Shown: positions 25,781-35,403, counted from the first letter of the stretch. The stretch: DNA of 64,000 nucleotides from Neisseria subflava (GCF_024205705.1 NZ_CP073115.1:868001-932000); one strand, 5' to 3'. Notes: a model not told the origin generated them from the letters alone. Translations and numbers: made by a program.

Positions 25781-27792
25781 TTATTGGCGTTTTGCACCGT
25801 AACCGCCAATCATGTGTTCGCTGCCGTCTTCTTTTTTCAAACCGTATGTACCGCCGATTTCTGCGGCAGACGGACCGAAGAATTTACCGCTCAAATTACC
25901 TTTCAAACCGGCTGAAGCAGCTTCGACCTTGCCGAGGAAGAGGTTACCGTTTTCCCATTTTGCCGTACCTTGCATGTCGTATTTCTCATCGGCTTTGGTT
26001 ACACGGCGGCCGTTGGCGTCGAGAGAATGGAATTGGGAATTAGCAGTCTCAAAGCGTACGCCTTTCAAGCCAAAATCGACAATAGCTTTAACATCGGCAG
26101 TCAGTTGACGGCTTTGGTTGTTGTTTTTCACAACGTAGGCTGTGGTCAAGCCATTGTAAGTTGCTGTGCCGTTGGCAGGAAGGGCCGTAAACTTAGTTTC
26201 GTCGCCCAAGCTTTGATAGCCGTGAATAACGTCAGACTTCGGATCGATATAATGGGCGAAAGTTTGGTACGTCCAGCCGGCCGCAGCAGGGTCATGCATG
26301 ACGATTTGTGTGCCGTTGGCAAAGCGGATGATGTAGATGCCGTCGAATCGTTTGTCAAATACAGTCCCATTCTTATCTTTAGCAATGTATGCTAGCTGAT
26401 TGGCATGGTTTTCTGCTAATTCTGTTAAATCTTGGCGTACTTGCCTTGCATCGTCATAAGCTTTCGCAGCTGTATTTTTAGTTTTTTCAGCGGCATCTCT
26501 TGCGTCTTTGCTAGAAGTACGCGTTGCTTTTGCAGATATTACATTTTGGTTTGCAGATTGTAGGTTTTCCTCAGCATTTTCCCAATTATTTTTAGCCACT
26601 TTGAATTTGGCCAAATCCTCTTTATTCAAATTTTTTGTTAAAGCGGAGATTTGTTTATCTAGTTCATCTTGTGCTGTATTTAAGGCTTTATTGGCATTTT
26701 CTAACTCTTCTACACTGTCTCCTGTCGTCTTTTCTATGGCAGCTTTAAAGTTGGCTTTTGCTTCTTCTAATTCTTTTTTTGCTTTTTCAAAAGGTGCGGT
26801 TTCCATCTTCGAAGCAGCAATTTCTTGCTCTAGGGCATTTTTTGCTTGTTTAACATTTTCTTGTGCCGTGATAAGTTTGTTTGCATCTTTTCCAGTTACA
26901 TCTTTTTTTATAGCTTCGAATTCGGCTTCCGCTTGATCAAGTTTAGCTGCTGCATTCTTGATGACGGTTGAATGAGGATCAAGTGTTCCCAGCATTGAGT
27001 TATATGCCTTGGAGGCTTGTCGTTCTGCTTGGGTTTTGTTTTTCAGTGCCTCGGCAAAAGCATTTGTATCATTTGCCAGTTTTCGTTCGGCAGAGGCTAA
27101 AGCACTTTTTGCGTTTTCAGACTTTGTATATAGCCCAACAATTTTTTTATCCAGCGTGGATTGTCCGACTTTGAATTCATTATTCGGTTCTTGTCCCGTT
27201 TGTTCGCTGACATCGCTCTTGGTTTTACCGCCTGAAAATGCTTTGGCAATGATGGAGTCTGTGGTAGTAAATTGAACCTGTGTTGCGTTGCCTTCTTCTG
27301 TTTTGTTATACAACACGATTGCATCTAATTTAACTTCATCATTAGCTTTAAAATCTAAAGAGCTAACTAAACCGTTTTGATTATTTGTTTGATTGTCCGT
27401 ATAAAACAGTTTGTTAGTATCATTGTTGCGGCGCAACTGAACGTTTGGATTACTTTGTTGCGCGCTTGCCGAAGAAATGAAGCTGGTAGATAACGGAGTG
27501 CCTGCATTCAACGGAGAGATAGGTTTTTCATCCGTCAATTCTTCGAGTTTGTCGGCTTTATTGTTGGTGGTTTCAACGGGAGATTCATTGTTGTTATGAG
27601 TATTACTTGGGGTATGTTGTTATTGTTGTTTTTACCACCATTTTTTTCGGGACTGCCGCTACCAGCGGTATTGGTTGAGCCGGTAGAAAGTGCTGCATTA
27701 CCACCGCCGCCACCTCCACCACAGGCTGAAAGGATTGCGGCGCTGATAGCAGTTAAGATGAAGGTTTTGATTTTAGTGTTGATTGCAGACAT
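25781..27792 (-). pseudogene. surface lipoprotein with coiled-coil stalk and TbpB-like C-terminal barrel, interrupted by one frameshift
   Basis: The 5' part (27792-27535) encodes a lipoprotein signal peptide ending LSAC followed by seven glycines and a Ser/Gly/Asn linker. After the Asn-rich stretch the frame is lost near 27615. Adding one A there joins it, through ...SNTHNNNESPVETTNNK..., to the 585-residue main frame. That part has about 240 residues of Ala/Lys/Glu-rich heptads (coiled coil) and a final ~190-residue domain. The barrel strands LGKVEAASAGLKGNLSGKFF and AAEIGGTYGLKK resemble factor-H-binding and transferrin-binding (TbpB/HpuA-type) lipoproteins. In that family export to the surface usually needs Slam; none is seen here. 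Ligand unknown. Confidence 0.7.
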
Positions 27793-28210
27793 ATTGTTCC
27801 CTTTTCTGTTGATTGGTTATAGTGCGTTTTATTAAACGGCATAAAGCAATTATCATAGATATAATTGTAATAAAAATAAACTGTTTTTTATGTTTTTATC
27901 GGTATGGTTTGTTTAATGAAGGTTTGTGTTTGATTTATGCGACAAAGGGTTAAAGGGTTGTTTAATGATATTAAGCGATTGGTTGTGCAATGAGCCGATG
28001 GATAATAGGAAGATTCTGGTGGCTAAAATGGATTATCCTGTTTTTACTTCAAACCACCATAAATAAGGAATGTGTATTGCAGGTAGTGGGTGTGAAGTAC
28101 ACTCATGGGCTTTTAGCAGAAGCAGTATAAAATAAAGGCCGTCTGAAAATACTGAAACTGTCGGTGTTGAAAATCAAACCTAAGGTTACTAAATCGAACA
28201 GGGAGTTATT
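27793..28210. other. 418-base AT-rich gap between divergent lipoprotein genes
   Basis: Holds the promoters of both flanking genes and one solitary uptake sequence (28136-28147). I see no open frame with a ribosome-binding site and no repeat. Confidence 0.5.
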
Positions 28211-28549
28211 ATGAAAATGAGGGCAATGATACTGGGTGTTACAGGTTTGATATTGTCCGGCTGCTTTTCTACTGATGAAATTAAGTTGGAAGATATTCGG
28301 AATTTTAAAATTAATGTCAATGAAGCTAAGGATAATAGACAGGTTCATTTGACTGGCTTATTAGGCAATAGTGCAATGGGTATTTCAGATATCAAAACAA
28401 CTATCCGCAACGATGAGCTGAATATTACTTTATTTCAAAAATTAGCAGGTTCGGAATACTCAGGAACATTAGATAAAGAAATTGCTCTTGAAAGCAATAT
28501 CAAGAAGATTACTTATGGTTCTAAACACGAGATGATATGGCAAGACTAA
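28211..28549 (+). CDS. hypothetical lipoprotein
   Basis: 112 residues. Lipoprotein signal peptide MKMRAMILGVTGLILSGC with the acylated cysteine at 18, then a soluble, AT-rich-coded domain (DEIKLEDIRNFKINVNEAK...) of mixed strand and helix. No family recognised. CAGGGAGTT precedes the ATG. Base composition is more AT-rich than the core genes around it, as for the neighbouring lipoprotein locus. Confidence 0.72.
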   Translation: MKMRAMILGVTGLILSGCFSTDEIKLEDIRNFKINVNEAKDNRQVHLTGLLGNSAMGISDIKTTIRNDELNITLFQKLAGSEYSGTLDKEIALESNIKKITYGSKHEMIWQD

Positions 28550-28558
28550 AAATACAAT

Positions 28559-28592
28559 AAAGGCCGTCTGAAAAAAGATTCAGACGACCTTT
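28559..28592. terminator. mixed-dialect DUS hairpin after the small lipoprotein
   Basis: AAAGGCCGTCTGAA pairs with TTCAGACGACCTTT; the second arm (28579-28590) is the AGGTCGTCTGAA variant, leaving one G-T/mismatch position in the stem. Confidence 0.65.
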
Positions 28593-28640
28593 AAAATTAT
28601 AAATGGATAGATTTTTTGGCTATCCTATTTCGATAACATT

Positions 28641-28943
28641 TCAAGATTTTTCTGCGCAGAAAAAGGAATACAGCAACTGTATCATCTCGGTTACCCTCGG
28701 GTCGGCAATGTAATATTGCCGTTCCCGATGGTTTACCTCAAACGATACCAAACCGGCTTCACGTAGTAGGGCTAATTGGCTGGACATTGCCGCTTGCGGC
28801 AGTCCGGATGATTCAGCCAACTCAGTTACATTGTGCGGCCTTTCATGTAGTTTGCACAATACGGCGAGGCGGTTGGGATTGGCCAGTAGTTTGAGAAAAG
28901 CGCTGGCTTCTTCGTAGGGCGGTTGATTGTCGGCAATGGTCAT
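28641..28943 (-). CDS. ArsR-family regulator, BigR/SqrR-like
   Basis: 100-residue winged-helix repressor. LLANPNRLAVLCKL (about 19-32), the recognition helix region SSGLPQAAMSSQLALLREAGLV, and the wing NHRERQYYIADPRV are typical of ArsR proteins. The arsenic-type CxC motif in helix 3 is absent; the only Cys are Cys29 and Cys96. Two such cysteines, one near each end, form the persulfide-sensing pair in BigR/SqrR-type regulators, which fits the sulfur-handling rhodanese gene just upstream. It is last of the operon DUF2892 / rhodanese / arsR. Confidence 0.82.
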   Translation of the reverse strand: MTIADNQPPYEEASAFLKLLANPNRLAVLCKLHERPHNVTELAESSGLPQAAMSSQLALLREAGLVSFEVNHRERQYYIADPRVTEMIQLLYSFFCAEKS

Positions 28944-29022
28944 TTTTCACGCTTTTCGGCAAATGAGGAGGTCGAATTATCAGTCATAATGTCCTCGGCA
29001 GCAACTTTCAGACGGCCTTTGC

Positions 29023-29544
29023 TTAATGGTTCCATGGCATTTTGGCCAGCAGGCGAGCCATGCCGCAGAATCCGGTTAGTCCGGCCGTTAATAGGCCTGC
29101 GCCGACCATCACGTCTATCAGATAAAACCAAGGCGATACCAGCCAACCTGCCAGCACACCCAACAGAATCAAACTGCCCGCAATGGTTTGCACCTGCCGC
29201 ATGATATCCGGTGTGGCACGGTCGGCAACAATAGGAAGTCCTACTGATTTCCATGTTTGTAAGCCGCCTTCTAGAATATAGCATTCTCGACCTTGGCCAA
29301 GCGCTGACAATATTGTTTCTGCCCGTGTTGTACGTTTACCGCTCAGGCAATAAAAAATCAGGCATGGGGCTGTATCATCGGGCAGTTTGTCTCGCTGCTG
29401 TTCAGGCGGAAGGGATAATGCACCGACAATATGCCCGCCCCGATATTCGGCTTGGCTTCGGATATCGACTGCCAACGCGCCCTCACGGATTTTTGCCATT
29501 GCTTCGGAAGGCGTAATTCGCGGGAGTTGTCCGACCGTACTCAT
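29023..29544 (-). CDS. rhodanese-domain membrane protein (YgaP-like)
   Basis: 173 residues. Rhodanese domain (about 1-108) with AVDIRSQAEYRGGHI and the active-site loop CLSGKRT whose Cys carries the persulfide; then two C-terminal membrane helices (about 119-140 and 143-163) of the DUF2892 type. This arrangement matches E. coli YgaP, a membrane sulfurtransferase. The second gene of a three-gene operon controlled, by inference, by the ArsR-like regulator. GAAGGCAAAAC precedes the ATG. Confidence 0.87.
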   Translation of the reverse strand: MSTVGQLPRITPSEAMAKIREGALAVDIRSQAEYRGGHIVGALSLPPEQQRDKLPDDTAPCLIFYCLSGKRTTRAETILSALGQGRECYILEGGLQTWKSVGLPIVADRATPDIMRQVQTIAGSLILLGVLAGWLVSPWFYLIDVMVGAGLLTAGLTGFCGMARLLAKMPWNH

Positions 29545-29556
29545 GTTTTGCCTTCG

Positions 29557-29751
29557 TTATTTTTTGTTGATGCGGCAGGTGTTGATGCCCAATAAACTGT
29601 ACAGCGCGCAGTTGCCAATCAGTGCTGTACCCAGGGGGATGATGCCCAGCCAACCCCACCAGCCAATTTGTCCGGTAGCGGCTGCAGCGATTAGTGCTAC
29701 ACCGATAACAATACGGATTACGCGATCCAAAGTACCCAAGTTTCGTTTCAT
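29557..29751 (-). CDS. DUF2892 small membrane protein
   Basis: 64 residues with two membrane segments: GTLDRVIRIVIGVALIAAAATG and WLGIIPLGTALIGNCALYSLLGINTC. The N(C)-ALY-LLG--TC ending is the DUF2892 signature, including the conserved Cys pair. First gene of the operon, 12 bases before the rhodanese gene; GGAGCAATAAA precedes the ATG. Confidence 0.86.
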   Translation of the reverse strand: MKRNLGTLDRVIRIVIGVALIAAAATGQIGWWGWLGIIPLGTALIGNCALYSLLGINTCRINKK

Positions 29752-29794
29752 TTTATTGCTCCTTGTTTAAGAATGGATTGTCTATAAATAAACA

Positions 29795-29816
29795 CATATA
29801 ATAAAAATCATATATG
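29795..29816. promoter_or_regulatory. palindromic operator of the rhodanese/arsR operon
   Basis: CATATA-N10-TATATG is a perfect 6-bp inverted repeat 43 bases before the first gene, in the promoter region. AT-rich inverted repeats of this size are bound by BigR-like ArsR proteins. Confidence 0.55.
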
Positions 29817-30151
29817 AGAAATATTATAGCTTTAAAGATGACTTTGTCAAATGGTTTACAGTAAAAGTGTAATGAATATTTGCATTGTATTTTTTAAACG
29901 CACAAATAGAATCAATCTCCAACGGTATGGTTAAATGTAAAAATACAGCCTGATATTTTCAGACGGCACTGGAGATGATCTATATAATATTTTATTTATA
30001 TTGGAAGAATTGGTAGTCAGTTTTCAGAAGGAATCAAATCATGACCGATTTGGAAAAGAAGCCCAATGGAGAAGATTTGAAGACTGGATAATCCGTTGTG
30101 TAACTAGCAAGGGAGAGGAGATACTTTAAAATCAAATTGTCTACGAATTAT

Positions 30152-30189
30152 AAAAGGCCGTCTGAAAATTGAATTTCAGACGGCCTTTT
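30152..30189. terminator. inverted DUS hairpin after the fetA-like gene
   Basis: AAAAGGCCGTCTGAAAATT and AATTTCAGACGGCCTTTT pair with a minimal loop, about 28 bases past the stop. Confidence 0.75.
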
Positions 30190-30216
30190 GGTTTCTTTAT
30201 AACGTCGTTCGTATTA

Positions 30217-32313
30217 TCAGAAACGATAGTTCACGCCCAAGGCAAACTCGCGGCCGCGTTCGTAGAAGGGCACGCGTCCGTTGCCGTCAGGGAAGCGTTG
30301 GCTGTGCGAACGGTATTGCTTGTTGCCGATGTTGTTGACGGCGAAGTTGACGTTCAGGTTGTCTTTTTTCAGCGGCTGCCAGTTGGCGTAGATGTCGTGT
30401 ACGCCGTAGCCTGATTTCTTGCCGTGTATCGTGCCTTGTCCGCGGGCAACGTCGGTGTATTTCACGCTTTGGGCGTAGCGGCCGCGCCAGCCGATTTCGA
30501 GTTTGGGATTTTCAAACTGGTAAGACAGGCCGGTCAGCCATTGGCGGCCGGTATTCCAGAAGGTGAACGAGCTTTCGTGGTCTTCCGCTTGAATCGGGCT
30601 TTCGCCGTAGTACATTTCGCCGTTCAGACGGGGTTTGACGTAGGACACGCCGGCGCGCGCGGTCAGGCCGCCCCAGCGATAGGATGCGTCAAGTTCATAG
30701 CCGTAGGTTTTGAGCGTGCCGCCGTTGTAAATCTTGCCGCGTTCGGTGATGGAGGCGGTGTTGTTGTTGATTTTTGCCCAACGATAGACGATGAGGTCTT
30801 TGATGCGTTGGTGGAACACGCTGCCGCTGACGTTGAAGTTGTCGTTGCGCCATTTGAAGCCCAATTCGGCACGGCGGGCGGTTTCAGCTTTGAGGTTGCT
30901 GTCCAAATCGGCGGCAGCGCCTGCACGTTCGTTAGCCAACAGGGCTTCGTTCAGGCGGGGCGCACGGCTTGCCTGATTGAGGTTTGCCAAGAGGGAGAAG
31001 TTGTCGTTGATGTCCCAAATCGCGCTGATACTGGGGTTGAGCTGACCGTGCGACGCGCTTTGTTTGCTGGCGGCGTTGTATTTGAAATGGTCGTAACGCA
31101 GGCCGGTGGTCAGGGTAACGGGGTGCAGGTTCCAAATGCCTTCCGCGTACACGCCGTATTCAGCCTTTTTCTCTTTGTCGCGGTCATACAGGCCGAGAAT
31201 TTTCAGCCATGCGCCTTTGTCGGAAGGCTCGGAGGTTTCGTGGCGGTAGTTGACGCCGTATTTCACCATGTGTCCGTCGCCGAAGGAGCTGGCGAGGTTC
31301 AGATTCGCGCCGGTTGCTTTGATTTTGCTTAGCTCAAGCTGACCGATGGGAACGCCGCCTTGCGCCGTGCCGGAAGCTTGGGCTTTTGGAGAAGGAGCGC
31401 CTTTAGGCGGTTTGGTGTCGTCGGTGTTGATTTTGAAGACATTGGCGTCGATTTTGTCGATAAAGCCGACGTTGCGGCCACGGTATTCCAGATTGTAGGT
31501 CTGCTCTTTTTGATAAGTGCCATCCACGCCGATGTAGCTGTCAACGTTTTGGAACTCGGCTTTGTCGGTGCGGTTGCCTTTTTGGTATTCCTGACGGTAG
31601 GTCAGGCGGATGCCGTGGTCGTCGTTGAAATCGTAGCCGAGTTTGGCGAGGTAGCTGTGCTGTTTCAGACGGCTGCCGAGGTTGACATTGCCGTTGCCGT
31701 CTTTGTAGTCACGGTTGTTGAGGAAGTTGCCTGCAAATAGGGCATCAAAGCCGTTTTGATAGCCGTAAACCGCTGCGTTGCCGGTTGAGCCTTTATTGCT
31801 GCTCAAGCCTGCGCCCAGTTTGAAACCGAAAGGTTTGCCGTCGGTCAGCAGGTCTTTTGCGTCAACCGTTGTCACGCGGATGGTACCGCCGACCGCACCC
31901 AAACCCGCGCTTGCCGCGCCTGTGCCTTTTTCGACGTTGATGCTTTTCACCAAAGCAGGATCAAGCTGGAAGCGGCTTTGGTGGTGGAAGATTTTGGTGG
32001 ATTGGCTGGTGTTGTCGACTTCTAGGTTAATTTTGTCTTCACCAACGCCGCGGATGCTGTAAAATTGTGCTACGCCGTTGCCGCCACCGACATCCATACC
32101 GATTTGGTCTTTCATGACTTGTTTTAAATCGGTCGAAATTTCGCGGTCGAGCTGGTTGCGGGTTACACGAGTCGGTACGGCAGTACCGGTAACCTTAATT
32201 TCATTCAGCTCGGCAGTTTCTGCGGGTTGCAAATTTTCGGCATGAGCGAAGCTTGTTGATAATGCGAGTGTAATGATACTAAGGCGGAATACAGGAGAGG
32301 AGACCTTATTCAT
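30217..32313 (-). CDS. fetA: TonB-dependent receptor, FetA/FrpB-like
   Basis: 698-residue outer-membrane receptor. Signal peptide cut near FAHAEN (about 22-27), TonB-box region NEIKVTGTA (about 37-45), plug motifs MDVGGGNGVAQFYSIRGVG and VDNTSQSTKIFHHQSRFQLD that closely resemble meningococcal FetA, and a barrel ending in ALGVNYRF. FetA imports ferric catecholates such as enterobactin-type siderophores. The ATG at 32313 begins the signal peptide; AGGA lies upstream. A Fur box is in the promoter. The poly-C phase-variation tract of meningococcal fetA is not present. Confidence 0.85.
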   Translation of the reverse strand: MNKVSSPVFRLSIITLALSTSFAHAENLQPAETAELNEIKVTGTAVPTRVTRNQLDREISTDLKQVMKDQIGMDVGGGNGVAQFYSIRGVGEDKINLEVDNTSQSTKIFHHQSRFQLDPALVKSINVEKGTGAASAGLGAVGGTIRVTTVDAKDLLTDGKPFGFKLGAGLSSNKGSTGNAAVYGYQNGFDALFAGNFLNNRDYKDGNGNVNLGSRLKQHSYLAKLGYDFNDDHGIRLTYRQEYQKGNRTDKAEFQNVDSYIGVDGTYQKEQTYNLEYRGRNVGFIDKIDANVFKINTDDTKPPKGAPSPKAQASGTAQGGVPIGQLELSKIKATGANLNLASSFGDGHMVKYGVNYRHETSEPSDKGAWLKILGLYDRDKEKKAEYGVYAEGIWNLHPVTLTTGLRYDHFKYNAASKQSASHGQLNPSISAIWDINDNFSLLANLNQASRAPRLNEALLANERAGAAADLDSNLKAETARRAELGFKWRNDNFNVSGSVFHQRIKDLIVYRWAKINNNTASITERGKIYNGGTLKTYGYELDASYRWGGLTARAGVSYVKPRLNGEMYYGESPIQAEDHESSFTFWNTGRQWLTGLSYQFENPKLEIGWRGRYAQSVKYTDVARGQGTIHGKKSGYGVHDIYANWQPLKKDNLNVNFAVNNIGNKQYRSHSQRFPDGNGRVPFYERGREFALGVNYRF

Positions 32314-32348
32314 GATTTTTCCTAAGTAAAAAAATTGACTGCTTATTC

Positions 32349-32372
32349 TAATTATTATAATAATGATTATCA
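32349..32372 (-). promoter_or_regulatory. Fur box of the fetA-like gene
   Basis: On the minus strand GATAATCATTATTATAATAA is close to the 19-bp consensus built from NAT(A/T)AT hexamers and lies about 40 bases before the start codon, so iron repression is expected. Confidence 0.7.
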
Positions 32373-32582
32373 AATTCTTAATGAATATTAATAAATATAT
32401 TCTGTTTTATTCCAGTCTAAAATTAATAGGATTTTATAAAAATCAATTAGTTTATATTTTAGTTAAATTTAGTAAAGATTCTTTGGTTAAGAAAGGGGTT
32501 AAGTCTTACTTTTTCTGAGAGGGAGAGATGAGATAGCTTGAATATCTGTCAATAAAGAATTTTGTCTATCAGTGTTTTATTT

Positions 32583-32618
32583 AAAAAGGCCGTCTGAAAA
32601 GTATTTTTCAGACGGCCT
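32583..32618. terminator. inverted DUS hairpin after the cardiolipin synthase gene
   Basis: AAAAAGGCCGTCTGAAAAGT and TTTTTCAGACGGCCT pair around TAT. Confidence 0.7.
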
Positions 32619-32631
32619 AAATATTTATGTT

Positions 32632-34123
32632 TTACAGTAAAGGGCTCATCAGGCGGACGGCATTTTCCACGAGGCCGCGGAGTTTAGAGCGTTGTTGCCA
32701 TGATTTGATGGCAATGTAGCTGCTGTTTTTAAGGTAGCTGCGTTGCAGGTGGCAGATTTGTTTGGTGGTATCGCGATCGTAGATGGCGAGGCTGATTTCG
32801 AGGTTGAGGAAGAAGCTGCGCATGTCCATATTGACCGTACCGAAGAGGGAGTAGTCTTCGTCTATGGTCAAGGTTTTGGCATGTAAAAGCCCACCTTCAA
32901 ACATGGCGATTTTGACGCCGGCTTCCAGCAGCATAGGGTAGTAGGCGCGTGAGGCGTAGCGTACCATCAGTGAGTCGACTTTGGCAGGCAGTATCAGGGT
33001 TACTTTGACGCCGCGTTTGGCGGCGACGGTTAATGCCATGAGAAGCGGCTCGTCGGGGACGAAGTAGGGGGTGGTAATTGTGATTTGTTTGGTAGCGGCA
33101 TAGATGGCGCTGATGATAGTTTCGTAGATGACGAAGCTGCTTTGCTCGGGGCGGAGGGAATGATTTGGGCAACAATATTGCCTTGCTGCATTTTTTCGGG
33201 AAGGATTTGGGGCAGCAGGTTTTTGCTTGGTTGAGGTATGTTTGTACGTTTTGGAGGTTTTTATCGGTTTCGACGGCAAGGTCGGCGAAGAAGACGGCTG
33301 ACAGTTCCAGTACCATAGGCCCTGTGCAACGCATCATGGCATCTATCCATTCGCCGACGCCTGAGTTTTGTTTGAAGTAGCGCGGATCGACGAGGTTGAA
33401 GCTGCCGGTGTAACCGATTTTGCTGTCGATGACGAGGAGTTTACGGTGGTTGCGCAGGTCGGTGCGTGTGAATAATGTACGCCAGATGCCGACAGGTAAT
33501 GAGGTATGTACTTCTACGCCTGCTTGGCGCAGTTTCTCTACCCAATCGCTTTCAAGAAAGCTCCTGCTGCCGACGGCATCGGCCAGTATGGCGCAGTCTA
33601 CGCCTCTGGCTTTGGCGGCAAGGATTTCATTTAGAATTTCTTCGATGCGGCCTTTGGGCTCGATAATGTAAAAGGCCAACAGGCAGGAATGGGCTGCGCC
33701 GCGTATGTCGGCAAGCATACTGTCGATGATGGTGTCGGTGGTTGAGAGCAGGCTCATGGCGTTGCCTCGGGTTGCACCCAGCCCCGTTCCTTTTTCGGCA
33801 ACTTTACTGATGCCGTGGTAACGCGATTTCACTTGGTCGGCAATATCGAGATACATATCGGTAAGGTGGGCGGCGGCAAAGTTGCGGTAGAAACGGTTCA
33901 TTTCTCCGGTACGTTTGGCGCGGGCCGTACCGAGACGCGGCTCGCCGATGAGGATGTAGGCGATGGTTCCGAATACGGGGAAAAGGAAGAGGATAATCAG
34001 CCAGGCAAAGGTTGAGCCGATGTTTTTTTGTTTGTACAACACGCGCAGCATGCAGGCGAGTGCGGCGCAGGTGTGGGCGAAGATAAAAATCTCGGTCCAG
34101 GTGATGTCTTTTAAGAAATTCAT
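32632..34123 (-). pseudogene. cls: cardiolipin synthase (phospholipase D family), two frameshifts
   Basis: Membrane enzyme joining phosphatidylglycerols into cardiolipin. Two N-terminal membrane helices (TEIFIFAHTCAALACMLRVL and FAWLIILFLFPVFGTIAYIL) are followed by a first HKD site (HRKLLVID) and, after the breaks, a second (HAKTLTID). The first frame is lost at the T-run 33220-33224 (one A missing on the coding strand). A short stretch reading LPQILPEKMQQGNIVAQIIPS is in another frame, and a second single-base loss near 33152 leads into the C-terminal frame. The start is the ATG at 34123. Repaired, the protein is about 497 residues, close to the family norm. Confidence 0.82.
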
Positions 34124-34195
34124 ATTAGGTGGGGAGTGGTTGGGTTTTTCAATTTGAAGGTTTGGGCCGACAAGCTTCAAATATTAAGTATATAG

Positions 34196-34255
34196 AAAAA
34201 CCGTCTGAAAACAAATTTACACGATAATTGTGTTTTTTGTTTTCAGACGGCCTTT
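34196..34255. terminator. long DUS hairpin between convergent regions of cls and hemE
   Basis: CCGTCTGAAAACAAA and TTTGTTTTCAGACGG form the stem; the loop holds ACACGATAATTGTGT, itself a small inverted repeat. Confidence 0.65.
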
Positions 34256-34267
34256 GCGTTGCTTCCA

Positions 34268-35329
34268 TTAACGGTGATACTGACGGGACAATTCGTGTAC
34301 GGTATCGACCAAGATTTTGGCATGTTCGGGGTCGGCGTGTTGGTTGATGCCGTGGCCGAGGTTGAATACATGGCCGCTGCCGTGTCCGTAGTCAGCAAGA
34401 ATGCGTGCGACTTCGGTGCGGATAGATTCGGGCGTACCGAAAAGGGCAAACGGGTCGAAGTTGCCTTGCAGGGCAACTTGTTCGCCGACGCGACGGCGGG
34501 CTTCGCCGATGTTGCAGGTCCAGTCCAAGCCTAATGCGTCTGCGCCGATTTCTGCCATGCTTTCCAGCCATAAGCCGCCGCCTTTGGCAAATACGATAAC
34601 AGGCACGCGGCGGCCTTCGCTTTCGCGTTTGAGTCCGGCTACGATTTGACGGATGTATTTCAGGCTGAATTCTTTAAATGCGGCATCGCTCAACACGCCG
34701 CCCCAAGTGTCGAAAATTTGTACGGCTTGTGCGCCGGCATCGATTTGGGCATTGAGATAAGCGGTAACGGCTTGGGCATTGGTGTCGAGGATTTTATGCA
34801 GCAAATCAGGGCGCGAATACATCATGGTTTTGATGGTGCGGAATTCTTTGCTGCTGCCGCCTTCAACCATGTAGCAGGCGAGTGTGAACGGGCTGCCGGA
34901 GAAGCCGATGAGCGGAACTCGGCCGTCCAGTGCTTTACGGATGGAAGTTATCGCGTCAAAGACGTATTGCAGTTTTTCCATGTCGGGAACTTGCAGTTTG
35001 GCAATGTCGGCTTCGTGTTGCAAAGCGCGTTCAAATTTCGGGCCTTCGCCTTCGGCAAAATACAGACCCAAACCCATGGCGTCGGGTACGGTCAGAATGT
35101 CGGAAAACAGAATTGCCGCATCCAGATCGAAGCGGTCTAAAGGCTGGATGGTAACTTCTGTCGCCAGCTCGGTGTTTTTGCACAAATCGAGAAAGCTGCC
35201 TGCGCGCGCGCGCGTGGCTTTGTATTCAGGCAGATAGCGTCCGGCTTGGCGCATCATCCAAATGGGCGTGTATTCGACAGGCTGTTTGAGCAGGGCGCGG
35301 AGGAAAGTATCGTTTTTCAGAGCAGTCAT
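34268..35329 (-). CDS. hemE: uroporphyrinogen decarboxylase
   Basis: 353 residues. Converts uroporphyrinogen III to coproporphyrinogen III in heme synthesis. Signatures [16 protein letters not shown] (about 22-37, substrate-binding arginines) and [19 protein letters not shown] (about 147-165) are intact; the C-terminal part has [10 protein letters not shown]. It is near but not joined to the hemDX-hemY pair, with a DUS pair between them. Start ATG at 35329. Confidence 0.96.
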   Translation of the reverse strand: MTALKNDTFLRALLKQPVEYTPIWMMRQAGRYLPEYKATRARAGSFLDLCKNTELATEVTIQPLDRFDLDAAILFSDILTVPDAMGLGLYFAEGEGPKFERALQHEADIAKLQVPDMEKLQYVFDAITSIRKALDGRVPLIGFSGSPFTLACYMVEGGSSKEFRTIKTMMYSRPDLLHKILDTNAQAVTAYLNAQIDAGAQAVQIFDTWGGVLSDAAFKEFSLKYIRQIVAGLKRESEGRRVPVIVFAKGGGLWLESMAEIGADALGLDWTCNIGEARRRVGEQVALQGNFDPFALFGTPESIRTEVARILADYGHGSGHVFNLGHGINQHADPEHAKILVDTVHELSRQYHR

Positions 35330-35367
35330 GATAAATAGGCTTTCTGATTTGGTGTGTTGGACAAAGT

Positions 35368-35403
35368 TCAGACGGCCTTAGATATGTATTGAGGCCGTCT
35401 GAA
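35368..35403. repeat. DUS pair in reversed order between hemE and hemY
   Basis: TTCAGACGGCCTTA and GAGGCCGTCTGAA flank a 13-base loop; it lies beyond the hemY stop and upstream of hemE. Confidence 0.65.

Larger units (their letters stand above)
29752..30216. other. 465-base gap with operator, remnant-like sequence and a hairpin
   Basis: Starts with the operator of the rhodanese operon (29795-29816), then AT-rich sequence with one variant uptake sequence. At 30041-30091 there is a 16-codon frame (MTDLEKKPNGEDLKTG) behind AGAAGGAATC, too short to trust and perhaps the start of a lost gene. It ends with a DUS hairpin. Confidence 0.45.
32314..32631. other. 318-base AT-rich gap upstream of the fetA-like gene
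   Basis: Contains the Fur box, a very AT-rich stretch (32370-32580) and a DUS hairpin next to the cardiolipin synthase stop. No convincing small gene. Confidence 0.5.

Noticed and set aside
27690..27725. Poly-G phase-variation tract after the lipobox of the surface lipoprotein
   Set aside because: The seven glycines use mixed codons (GGT, GGA, GGC), so there is no long homopolymer here; the frame is lost further downstream.
30424..31332. 302-residue plus-strand frame opposite the fetA-like gene
   Set aside because: Shadow of the receptor gene; no start context and a composition typical of antisense frames.
32314..32400. Poly-C phase-variable promoter of fetA as in meningococci
   Set aside because: No C or G run is present; only an AT-rich promoter with a Fur box.
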